Assembly: GCA_963763325.1 (NCBI GenBank)
Contig: CAVXOL010000023.1
Coordinates: forward strand, 372,001 to 436,000
Reading direction: 5' to 3'
DNA length: 64,000 nt
From: JBBECJ01 sp963763325
Lineage (GTDB): Bacteria; Chloroflexota; Chloroflexia; Thermomicrobiales; CFX8
Shown here one piece after another: positions 55,304 to 63,786 of the stretch. The notes under the pieces are model-generated. The model ran no database searches. It was given only the letters and a program-made list of their open reading frames with translations, and was not told the origin of the DNA. How positions within the stretch are numbered: the stretch's first letter is position 1; every line of letters starts with the position of its first letter. The position numbers and the translations under genes are program-made.

Positions 55304-56152
55304 TTACGACGGCAATGCGACCGGTGCGTCCGGCCGGTTGCCCCATTCCGACCACGAACGGTCGTAGTTCGCGACCCGCTCGTAGCCCATCAGTGTCAGA
55401 AGCCACGTTCCGTGCGCCGCACGGATGCCACCTTGTCAGTAGGGGACGACGCGCTTGTCGCGCGTCACGCCGGCCCCCTCCAGCCGTTCGCGGATCGCTG
55501 CGGCGGGTTTCAGCTTCGTGTTGTTGTCCCAATCAACGAACTCGCGCCACTCGATGTGGACTGCGCCGGGGATGTGCCCTTCCCGCTGATTGGCCACGTT
55601 CGGCTGCGTTCCAGACCATTCGGAGAACGCGCGGACATCGAGAGGGACGAAATCAGCCTGGCCAACCCACGGCAGCATCACGTCACATGCAGCGATTCGA
55701 TCGTCATGCTGGACCGCGCTCCAGTCGCCCGGCTCTGGCTGCTTCCATTCGGTTTCGGTCGGATGTCCTTCAGCCTGCCAGGCCGTCCAGCCGCCATTCA
55801 GGAACGCGGCCTTTTCGTGTCCGTAATACCAGAGGACCCACCAGATCCGGGCTGCCAGCGTTCCGCCGGTCGAGTCGTAGCAGACGACGCGCGTCTCGTT
55901 CGACACACCGAGCTCACGCATGATCGCTTCCGTCTGCGCGGCTGTCGCAACACCTACGCCTGTTTCGGTGTCACGGAAATACGGATGGATCGGCAATTTG
56001 ACGGCATTCGGGATGTGCGGGCGCATCATGGCCGTCTCAGGCGGGTCGCAATCGATCACGCGCAGATCTGAATCGTTCAGGTGTTCGGCCAGCCAGGCCG
56101 GTTCGACGATCAGTTCCGGCCGTGAGAACTCCTCTGCCGGGCGTCCACTCAT
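55304..56152 (-). CDS. Two-domain sulfurtransferase (rhodanese), predicted selenoprotein
   Basis: The protein has two rhodanese domains, 282 residues in all. The N-terminal domain (about 1-135) has Asp at the active-site position (VVCYDSTGGTLAARIWW), the usual inactive form. The C-terminal domain has HIPGAVHIEWREFVD and reaches DKRVVPY, then an in-frame TGA (codon 239, 55436-55438), then QGGIRAAHGTWLLTLMGYER and NYDRSWSEWGNRPD. The family loop is Cys-Gln-Gly-Gly-Ile-Arg, so TGA replaces the persulfide-forming catalytic Cys. The frame goes on to TAA at 55304. Without read-through the enzyme would be inactive. A SECIS-like hairpin follows. AAAGGA lies ten bases before ATG 56152. Confidence 0.83.
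55409..55435 (-). promoter_or_regulatory. Predicted bacterial SECIS element of the sulfurtransferase gene
   Basis: After the TGA, ten bases lead to the stem TCCGTGC/GCACGGA (7 bp, perfect) closed by loop GGC. The 17-nt distance from TGA to the loop, the stem length, the loop size and the leading G are identical to the element in the AhpD-like gene. Confidence 0.77.
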
Positions 56153-56237
56153 CAGCGCCGGTCCTTTCCGCTACCACACGCGACCCGACATCAGTCGCGA
56201 CGCCATCATCCGCGAACGACGTGAATTGTCAATCACA

Positions 56238-57113
56238 TCAGTGGATGCGAGTCGCGACCGTGATGATGTGGGGGATCGCAATCATGTACTGCCGCTGCTC
56301 GGCGGCACGTTCAACTGCCTTCAGCCAGCGCTGGATTGTACCGGGATCGGCCTGGCGTCCCATCACCGCATGATCGGCCCAGACCGGAGCGATGCCTCGC
56401 GCCGTCCGGGCGTGCGGGTCTTCGAATACCAGCAGGTGTCCATGCACACGCTCAACATACAATCCGACATCGACGCACGCCCTCGGTGTCTCGCGAGCCG
56501 CCTGTGGTGACGCATAGACCGCCGCTGCCGACGCCAGGACGCGCGACGTGATCGTCGGGTTCGGGCCTGCCGCGAATGCGGAATATGGGTCGTAGTCCAC
56601 CAGGACGAGGCGACCACCGATCGACAGGACGCGAGCCATCTCGCCGATCACGCGTGAGATCGGGGAGACATGCATGAGGAGCTTCTCGGCGACGATCGAG
56701 TCGAACGTCTCGTCCTCAAACGGTAGCGTGTGGCAATCGGCGGTCACGAACCGCGCGCGCTCGATGCCGAGCATCGCGGCGCGCTGATTCGCGACGGCGA
56801 TGAAATGCGGATTGATGTCGAGACCGACGATAACACCGTCGGGGCCGGTCCGCTCGTGGATCGACTCCAGCAGCATTGCCGGGCCACAGCCAACCTCCAG
56901 CGTCGATGCGCCCGGGTAGAGGTGAAGATCGTCGAGGAATGATTCGCGCATCGCCTTGAAGCGAGGGTCATCGAGCGTTTCCAGCAGGCCGGCCGCAAGC
57001 GGATTGACCTGGGCGGCGCCGGCATGCGCCAGTTGCCCATAGAGATCGTTCTGCCACCCCGACTCTTGCACTCCTTCCCGTCCCAGCGCTAGTTCACCTC
57101 CGCGATTCGGCAA
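56238..57113 (-). CDS. Class I SAM-dependent methyltransferase
   Basis: The product (up to 291 residues) has motif I TLEVGCGPAMLLESI, motif post-I VIVGLDINPHFIAVA, acidic segment VTADCHTLPFEDETFDSI and motif post-III GGRLVLVDYDPYSAFA. It transfers a methyl group to an unknown small molecule; the layout resembles UbiE/MenG-like and natural-product enzymes. The start is TTG 57113, or GTG 57071 with GGGAAGGA close by. The 350 bases upstream to 57463 hold no gene or clear regulatory signal. Confidence 0.85.
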   Translation of the reverse strand: MPNRGGELALGREGVQESGWQNDLYGQLAHAGAAQVNPLAAGLLETLDDPRFKAMRESFLDDLHLYPGASTLEVGCGPAMLLESIHERTGPDGVIVGLDINPHFIAVANQRAAMLGIERARFVTADCHTLPFEDETFDSIVAEKLLMHVSPISRVIGEMARVLSIGGRLVLVDYDPYSAFAAGPNPTITSRVLASAAAVYASPQAARETPRACVDVGLYVERVHGHLLVFEDPHARTARGIAPVWADHAVMGRQADPGTIQRWLKAVERAAEQRQYMIAIPHIITVATRIH

Positions 57114-57463
57114 CGCTAGCAGACTCTGCGACGTCCGCCAACATGAGCACGTCAGCTCGCCAACGCGAAACGTACCCGACGGACGTAAGCGACACTACTG
57201 GCACGACTGGTGCGCAAGTGTCATGCAAGGGGTGCATCGCACGCACGTTACATCTCGCAGGTGGAAGCCGGGCATTCACAGTACTGAGCCATCCCTGACG
57301 AACGCAACCTGATAGGAAATCATGGCGCACGAATCCGCGCGACGACAATCACTACCGAGCATCCGTGATGGTCGAATATCGACCGGGATGCCATCGGCGA
57401 GAAATCTCAATCCACGTCTGCTGAGACTTTCGGTCTCGGCAGGCACTTGGCCTCGGCGTCGTC

Positions 57464-58891
57464 GTGATTGTCGTTAGCCTGATATTGGCAGACTTCGTTC
57501 GGGTCGTGATTCGACCGCTCGCACTCTTGTTTGCCGCGATCATTATTGCGGAGTCACTGTCTCCGCTCGTCGATCGTATGGCGAAACGAATACCCCGGTC
57601 GCTCGCTGTTGCCATACCGTATCTCGTGTTCCTGGCAATGATTGGCCTGTCGACCTGGCTCATCTATCCGACGCTGGTGTCCGAGGCCCAAGGTCTCGAC
57701 GATCGCGGTCCAGAACTGATCGACCAATTCCAAAGTTGGGTCGACAACATTGACCCAACCGGCGATGGCCGCATTCGAGAATGGGCAACGAACGCGTTGC
57801 AGCAAGGATCAGGCACACTATCGAATATCCCATTCACGATCGTGTCGTCGGTAGCGGAGGTCGTTCTCGTCATTGCGATGTCGCTCTACTGGTTGATCGC
57901 CAAGCCATCAATGCGCGAATTTGTGCTCTCGCTTCTCCCTGAGGCATATAGGGAAAACGCGGATGACACCCTACACTCAATTGGCACGACGATCGGAGGC
58001 TACGTTCGGGCACAGCTGCTCGCAGGGCTCGTCATCGGCTCGCTGACCTACGTAGGGCTGACGATCATCGGTGTCGACTACGCGCTCGTGCTCGCGGTTG
58101 TCGCCGGACTCGGTGAGATTGTCCCGATCGTCGGGCCGATCTTATCGGCAATCCCTGCGATCGCGGTCGCGCTGCTGACCTCGCCGTCCCAGGCCATCAT
58201 CGTGGCCGTCTTCTACCTCGTTCTGCAGCAGATCGAAAGCAACGTCCTGCAGCCGAATCTCGTCCGCAATCAGGCCGATATCCCTCCGCTGCTTGTGCTG
58301 TTCAGCCTGTTCGTCGGAGGAACAGTCGGCGGAATACTCGGAGCACTCGTCGCGGTCCCATTGTCGGGGGCGATCAAGGTGATAGTCGTACGGGTTGTCG
58401 CGCCGGCTGTTCGCCGGTGGTCGGGCGCCGATCACATCCCAAACAACAAATCAGGAGGAGACAATATGAGCCGCAACATGACTGGCGGGACGAGCGAACG
58501 AATTGCTGAGTCATTTGGAGCCGCGGACGAATGGGCAAAACAGGGATACAACGTGCTTGCACAATCGGTGCGAGACTCGTTCATTGATAGTGTGCCCCAA
58601 TGGGCGGCAGCGGTCGCCTGGTTCGTTCTGTTGTCGGCGTTACCGCTCATTCTCGTTGGCGGATGGGTCGCATCGTTTTTCGTCGAGCCCGCCTGGGCAG
58701 CCGACCAGATCGCAAACATCCTCGACGATTTCGTTCCGCAAGGCGACGGCGATCTGGAACGAACGGATCCAACAAGCCGTCGCCGCCCGCAATCAGGTCG
58801 GTATCATCGCATTCGCCGGGCTACTGTGTACTGGCACGCGCGTGTTCGATACCCTGATCCGGGCGCTGAATATTGCCTTCGACACCGGTAG
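57464..58891 (+). CDS. AI-2E family transporter, frame continuing into a YihY-like protein
   Basis: Residues 1-330 are an AI-2E-family (PF01594) permease, with helices from VVSLILADFVRVVIRPL on and the conserved central and C-terminal parts (GYVRAQLLAGLVIGSLTYVGL; LAVVAGLGEIVPIVGPILSAIPA; IESNVLQPNLVRNQADIPPLLVL). The frame then runs without a stop into YihY-like sequence, which has its own start signal at 58466. A base error probably hides the true stop near 58460, although a natural fusion is possible. The start GTG 57464 may be late: upstream, ATG 57388 opens a frame that could join after a shift. Substrate unknown. Confidence 0.72.
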   Translation: MIVVSLILADFVRVVIRPLALLFAAIIIAESLSPLVDRMAKRIPRSLAVAIPYLVFLAMIGLSTWLIYPTLVSEAQGLDDRGPELIDQFQSWVDNIDPTGDGRIREWATNALQQGSGTLSNIPFTIVSSVAEVVLVIAMSLYWLIAKPSMREFVLSLLPEAYRENADDTLHSIGTTIGGYVRAQLLAGLVIGSLTYVGLTIIGVDYALVLAVVAGLGEIVPIVGPILSAIPAIAVALLTSPSQAIIVAVFYLVLQQIESNVLQPNLVRNQADIPPLLVLFSLFVGGTVGGILGALVAVPLSGAIKVIVVRVVAPAVRRWSGADHIPNNKSGGDNMSRNMTGGTSERIAESFGAADEWAKQGYNVLAQSVRDSFIDSVPQWAAAVAWFVLLSALPLILVGGWVASFFVEPAWAADQIANILDDFVPQGDGDLERTDPTSRRRPQSGRYHRIRRATVYWHARVRYPDPGAEYCLRHR

Positions 58892-59433
58892 CAACTACGG
58901 CTTCTTCAAGCGATTCGCCATCGAGGCGGTCATGCTTGCTGACAATAGGACTGCTATTCATCCTCGCCCTGATGTCGGGCTATCTGACAGGCGTATTATG
59001 GGACGCAATCCAATTCCTCGCCGGTCAGGAAGGGCTGGCGCTCACAGCATCGTGACCTGGTCGTTTCGAGCAGTCCTGCTTTTCGTCACGTTCCTCCTGA
59101 TTTACCGGTACGTTCCCCAAGGCGAGCACGTCACTCGAACTCGGCGGCTGCCGGCGCCTTAACGGCGACCGGGCTGTTCATGATCACGAATCCGATCTTT
59201 CAGTACTACGTTCAGCGATTCGGGAACTTCAATGTCATTTACGGTTCGCTTGCGATCCTCGTTATCATCATGATCTGGGTCTATATCGCCTGCACTGATC
59301 ACGCTCTTCGGCGGCGAGGTTGCCTCACACGCGCGAAGACATGATTTACCGTGGGGAGTCCGCCGAGGCTGTCGGTCAACGACATAACGAGCGCTCGCCT
59401 GAATGGCTGCGACTGCAGTCACAGAAGGCGGCT
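58466..59433 (+). CDS. YihY/BrkB-like inner membrane protein (frame interrupted)
   Basis: ATG 58466 has AGGAGGAG at 58453-58460. The encoded pieces are ADEWAKQGYNVLAQSVRDSFIDSVPQWAAAVAWFVLLSALPLIL, then IIAFAGLLCTGTRVFDTLIRALNIAF, LTIGLLFILALMSGYLTGVLW, FRAVLLFVTFLLIYRYVP and ATGLFMITNPIFQYYVQRFGNFNVIYGSLAILVIIMIWVY. They follow the YihY/virulence factor BrkB topology in order. Frame changes near 58760, 58935, 59050, 59140 and 59290 separate them. The end is near 59433 and overlaps the convergent deacetylase gene. The function of this family is undefined. Confidence 0.65.
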
Positions 59434-60295
59434 GACTCCTGGGGCCGACTCAGTCAAACTGTCACGGGAAAAGTCGGAGCCACGAGTATCGCCAACGGTC
59501 GGCTCCGGCCAACCAAACGAAAAGTACTCGCGGCTCATCATCCTGCGCATCTCGTCCTCACCAACGCGCGAGAAGAAGTTGTCACCGCCAAATTGCGTCT
59601 TGTGGCATTCGATCGCGGCGAACTTCTGATCGACGAACGAGGAGACGTCGACGATCGCGTGGATCTGTTCTTCGGGGAATCCAATCCCGAGCTCGGCAAA
59701 CGCATCAAGCTCACTCGTGTCTTCTCCAAGCTCGACCAGCTTTTCGCGCATTCGATCGAAGAACGAACGCGGAAAGACAGCGTAGGCTACTCGCCCCACT
59801 TGCCACGGCTTGCCGCCGGAAGGAAAACGGCCCGAGTCAGCAGCAGCCTCAACCGCAGCATGCGTATGCCGCCAGATCGCGATGTGGTCCGGATGCCCGT
59901 AGCCACCGGTTTCATCGAATGTCACCACGACCTGCGGACGAGCATCGCGGATGATCTGAACCAGCCTGCCCACTACATCCCGAGCTTCTACATTGATGAA
60001 GGCGTCTGGATGCTGATTCTCCGGCGTCCCATCCATACCTGAGTCACGATAGCCGAGGAAGATTGGTTCGCCGATTCCCATCGCCTGCGCGGCGCAGCGC
60101 AACTCGCCTTCTCGGACCTTCGCCAACGTTTCCGGCGTCGCCAGCTGCCGGGTCACTGATTTCCCCAACCTCACCGCGAGTCGCACAAACGAGCGTCACG
60201 CGCGCACCGTCAGCAGCGAGACTCGCCAGTGTCCCGGCGCATAGAGACTCATCATCAGGATGGGCGTAGATGGCAAGAATCGATCGGGTGGTCAA
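59419..60295 (-). CDS. PIG-L family (LmbE-like) deacetylase (frame interrupted)
   Basis: The N-terminus RSILAIYAHPDDESLCAGTLASL contains the zinc motif AHPDDE (11-16), and HPDHIAIWRHTHAAVE supplies the third ligand. One extra G near 60155 shifts the frame between GEVGEISDP and QLATPETLAKVREGEL. The total is about 291 residues. Family members remove acetyl groups from N-acetylglucosaminyl compounds, including bacillithiol and mycothiol precursors. Start TTG 60295 has AAGGGACGAG upstream. Confidence 0.85.
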
Positions 60296-60408
60296 AAGCT
60301 CGTCCCTTCAGAGAACAGTTACGAGGTGACTGAGGTTATCAACGAGCGACGCCGTCCCAGCATTCCAGGACGGCGTCGTCGTTAGCTGCTATGTCGTGTC
60401 AGCAACCG

Positions 60409-63400
60409 TTATCCAACCGGCTGAAGGTCGGCCTCCTTGATCGCTGCGTTGAAGGCCGCGATCTGGTTGTCTACAGCCGCGTCGATCCGACCGAGTTGCT
60501 CGTCAAGCTCTTCTGAAAGCTTCTCGAAGACCTCGACCGACTGCTTGGCCGGAGCCGCGTCGGCGCTGTCGACGAACTCGGTCAGCGCGTTGAGCTTCTC
60601 GAACAGGCGGCTCGGCGACATCAGCGGGCTCTTGGTCGTCGTATCGACCAGTTCCTTCTCAATCGCCGTCAGCTCGTCCTTCGCGGCCTTGCCAGCCGTC
60701 TGGATCGCTTCGGAGTTGTCAGTGTCCTTCGTCCGCTTCTCCCAGGCCTCAACCTGCGAGCGCATCGCGCGGACGCGCCCGACGGCCCTGGTCGTCTCGG
60801 AGAGACGGTCGCGGATCTGAAGCAGCATCTCGAACTGGGCCCTCAGATCAGCATCGCTGACATCGACACGCGGATCCTTGACGACCTCGACTTGTTGACT
60901 CGATGTAGCGTCGCCAGCCTTGACTTCAACCGTGTAGGTGCCGGGCAGAACGACCGGCCCGAGCGGCTTCTCCCACGGGCGCAACTCCATCCCTTCGGCA
61001 GTATCGGCCGGAGCGTGGCGCATGTCCCACTCGAAGCGATTCAGGCCGGCGTTGGCCGGGACGAAGGTGTCACCCTTCTGCTCGTCTTCGGCCGCACTCC
61101 CGCCCTCAGCGCCTTCCGCGCCTTCAGCTTCGGCACCCGTTGGCGGTGCCTTCTCGGCCTTGCTTGAGAATGTCCGAACCTCGTTGCCGTCCGCGTCACG
61201 AATCGTCAGCGTGATCGGTTCCTTCGGCTTCTCACGCAGGTAATACTGGATCGCGAGGCCATCCGGCGGGTTCTCACCGGCATCGAGCAGGTGTGTCTCC
61301 GTCGTGCCGTCGGCCTTCTCGACGACCTCCATCGCGATGTTGCTGGTGCCGACGCCCTTGTAGTGGACGTACCCCTTGGCCGGTTCGCTACCGAAGCCAG
61401 GATAGACCTTCATTCGGATCTTCGGTGACGCAGGGAAAACGACGACATCGCCGGAGGCGTCGAGTGTTCCGGCCGCGATCTGGCGGAATGGCGTCAGATC
61501 GTCGAGGATCCAGAATGAGCGGCCGTGGGTCGCGACGACGAGATTGTCGTCCTTGACGACGAGGTCGTGGACCGGCACGACCGGGAAGTTTCCACCCAGC
61601 CGCTGCCAGTTCTCGCCATCATCGAACGAGACGTAGATGCCCGTCTCGGTCCCGGCGTAGAGCAGCCCCGGCTGCTGCGGGTCCTCGCGAATGACACGGG
61701 TGAAGTCATCTTCAGCAATGCCGTTCGCAATCAGCGTCCAGTTCGTACCGAAGTCCTTCGTCTTGAACAGGTACGGCTTCTGGTCATGGCTCTTGTAGCG
61801 CGTGGCCGCCATGTAGGCCGTCCCGGCGTCGTGCTTCGACGGATCGATGATCGAGATCAGCGCCCATTCCGGCAGGTCCTTCGGCGTGATGTCCTGCCAG
61901 TTCCGGCCGCCATCCTCGGAGATCTTGACGAGCCCATCGTCGGTCCCAGCCCAGAGCAGCCCGCGTTGGTGTGGCGACTCTTCGAGCGCGAAGATCGTTC
62001 CGTAGGCCTCGGCACCGGTGTTGTCCTTCGTGATCGGGCCACCGGACGGCTTCAGCGTCTCCGGGTCATTGCGAGTCAGGTCTTCGGAGACGACCTCCCA
62101 GCTGTTGCCTTCGTCGAGCGACTTGAAAATCCGGTTACCGGCGACGTAGAGGGCATCCTGCTCGTGCTGCGACCAGAAGACTGGGAACGTCCACTGGAAG
62201 CGGTACTTGAGCGACTCTGCGCCACTACCCATCCCGGCCAGCTCCGGCCAGACGGTGATGTTGCGGTGCTGGCCGGTCGTCCGGTTGTAGTGGATGAGCC
62301 GGCCGTTGAAGTTGCCGGAGCCAATCGCGCCGGCGACCATGATATTGGCGTCACCCGGCTTGAGGGCGATGTAACCCGACTCGCCGCCACCTGGCTCGAA
62401 CCAGTCGCGCTCGTGGATCGCGCCCTCAACCGTTGCGCTTGGGACGCTGATTGCCGAGTTGTCCTGCTGCGAACCGTAAACACGGTAGGGCAGGTTGTCG
62501 TCGGTCGTGACGTGGTAGAGCTGGGCCGTCGGTTGGTTGAAGATCGTCGTCCACGAACGGCCGCCGTTCCAGGTCACGCAGGCCCCGCCGTCGTCGCCCT
62601 TGATCATCCGCTGCGTGTCATTCGGGTCGATCCAGAGGTCATGCTCGTCGCCATGCCGCGATGGGACGGCCTCAAACGTCTTGCCACCGTCAATCGACTT
62701 GTGAACGCCGTAGTTGAGGATCCAGACGGTGTCGGCGTCCTTCGGATCGGCGTAGATGTGCATGTAGTACCAGGCGCGGGTCCGCAGGTACGGCTCTTCA
62801 CTCAGCCGCTGCCAGGTCTCGCCGCCGTCGTCGGAGCGGAAGAGCGCGCCGTCGTGCGCCTCGACCAGCGCCCAGACCCTGCCATCCCGCGCGCCGGACG
62901 CCGCCAGGCCGATCTTGCCGAGCACACCTTTTGGCAACCCAGGGTTACGGGTGATCTCGTTCCAGGTGTCGCCACCGTCTGTCGTCTTCCAGATACCCGA
63001 GTCCTCACCACCGGAACGGAGGGCATGCGGATAGCGCTGGGCGTCCCAGATCGAGGCGTAGATGATCCTCGGGTTGCTCGGGTCCATCGCCAGTTCGTGC
63101 GAACCGGCGTGGTCGGACTTGTAGAGGACCTTCTCCCAGCTTTTGCCGCCGTCCTTTGAGCGGTAGACGCCACGCTCCTCGTTCGGCCCCCAGACATGGC
63201 CGAGCGCGGCGACGTAGACGAGGTCAGGGTTGGTCGGGTGGATCGCGATGTCGCCAATGTGGCGCGTCTCGGTCAGACCCATGTGCTGCCAGGTCTTGCC
63301 GGCGTCAGTCGACTTATAGACGCCGTCGCCGTGCGAGACGTTGCCACGAATCGCTGTCTCGCCCATCCCGGCGTAGATCACGTTCGGGTCTGACTCCGAA

Positions 63401-63633
63401 ACGGCAATCGCGCCAACGGCGGCTGTTTTGAAGAAACCGTCCGAGACGTTGCGCCAGATGACGCCGCCATCGGTCGTTTTCCAGACGCCGCCGGCGCAGG
63501 CGCCCATGTAGAACGTCGATCTGTCGGACACGTCACCGGCAACAGCGACGACACGGCCACCTCGATGCGGCCCGATCGAGCGCCACTTGAGGGATTGGAG
63601 CAAGCTTGCGTTGGCTCCGTTAGGTGTGGACAT
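60409..63633 (-). CDS. BNR/VPS10-like repeat protein (sortilin-domain glycosyl hydrolase-like)
   Basis: The 1074-residue protein is a double seven-bladed-type propeller rich in Asp-box (BNR) repeats such as YKSTDAGKTWQ, YRSKDGGKSWE, WKTTDGGDTWN, FRSDDGGETWQ, VSFDDGENWQ. A beta-sandwich follows (about 690-810), then an acidic low-complexity segment (GAEAEGAEGAEGGSA), a further beta domain, and a helical C-terminus (about 960-1074). It matches the bacterial VPS10/sortilin-related family often called glycosyl hydrolase, of unknown function. From ATG 63633 (AAAGGG upstream) there is no signal peptide, unlike most homologues. A paralogue precedes it. Confidence 0.85.
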   Translation of the reverse strand: MSTPNGANASLLQSLKWRSIGPHRGGRVVAVAGDVSDRSTFYMGACAGGVWKTTDGGVIWRNVSDGFFKTAAVGAIAVSESDPNVIYAGMGETAIRGNVSHGDGVYKSTDAGKTWQHMGLTETRHIGDIAIHPTNPDLVYVAALGHVWGPNEERGVYRSKDGGKSWEKVLYKSDHAGSHELAMDPSNPRIIYASIWDAQRYPHALRSGGEDSGIWKTTDGGDTWNEITRNPGLPKGVLGKIGLAASGARDGRVWALVEAHDGALFRSDDGGETWQRLSEEPYLRTRAWYYMHIYADPKDADTVWILNYGVHKSIDGGKTFEAVPSRHGDEHDLWIDPNDTQRMIKGDDGGACVTWNGGRSWTTIFNQPTAQLYHVTTDDNLPYRVYGSQQDNSAISVPSATVEGAIHERDWFEPGGGESGYIALKPGDANIMVAGAIGSGNFNGRLIHYNRTTGQHRNITVWPELAGMGSGAESLKYRFQWTFPVFWSQHEQDALYVAGNRIFKSLDEGNSWEVVSEDLTRNDPETLKPSGGPITKDNTGAEAYGTIFALEESPHQRGLLWAGTDDGLVKISEDGGRNWQDITPKDLPEWALISIIDPSKHDAGTAYMAATRYKSHDQKPYLFKTKDFGTNWTLIANGIAEDDFTRVIREDPQQPGLLYAGTETGIYVSFDDGENWQRLGGNFPVVPVHDLVVKDDNLVVATHGRSFWILDDLTPFRQIAAGTLDASGDVVVFPASPKIRMKVYPGFGSEPAKGYVHYKGVGTSNIAMEVVEKADGTTETHLLDAGENPPDGLAIQYYLREKPKEPITLTIRDADGNEVRTFSSKAEKAPPTGAEAEGAEGAEGGSAAEDEQKGDTFVPANAGLNRFEWDMRHAPADTAEGMELRPWEKPLGPVVLPGTYTVEVKAGDATSSQQVEVVKDPRVDVSDADLRAQFEMLLQIRDRLSETTRAVGRVRAMRSQVEAWEKRTKDTDNSEAIQTAGKAAKDELTAIEKELVDTTTKSPLMSPSRLFEKLNALTEFVDSADAAPAKQSVEVFEKLSEELDEQLGRIDAAVDNQIAAFNAAIKEADLQPVG

Positions 63634-63679
63634 GATGGCCCTTTCTCGCAGGTTGGTGGGGATCGAACCCCACCCCCAA

Positions 63680-63704
63680 CCCCCTCCCCGACGCGGGGAG
63701 GGGG
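63680..63704. repeat. GC-rich perfect hairpin in the spacer between BNR paralogues
   Basis: CCCCCTCCCC (63680-63689) and GGGGAGGGGG (63695-63704) form a 10-bp stem with loop GACGC. Such CCCCTCCCC palindromes are typical interspersed extragenic repeats in G+C-rich genomes. Confidence 0.6.
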
Positions 63705-63728
63705 CTTTCACACGCTCGTATCTGACTC

Positions 63729-63751
63729 GCCCTCTCCGCGTCGGAGAGGGC
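63729..63751. repeat. Second hairpin of the same repeat type
   Basis: GCCCTCTCCG (63729-63738) and CGGAGAGGGC (63742-63751) form a 10-bp stem with loop CGT. With the hairpin 25 bases away it makes a paired repeat unit that may also terminate the upstream paralogue. Confidence 0.6.
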
Positions 63752-63786
63752 CGGGTACCCTCTGGGTGGCGGGTGAGGTTACTCCG

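Noticed and set aside
61525..63159. Long plus-strand open frame (544 codons) inside the BNR gene
   Set aside because: It is antisense to a well-supported 1074-residue gene, and its Arg/Asp/Val-rich text is typical of a shadow frame in G+C-rich DNA.
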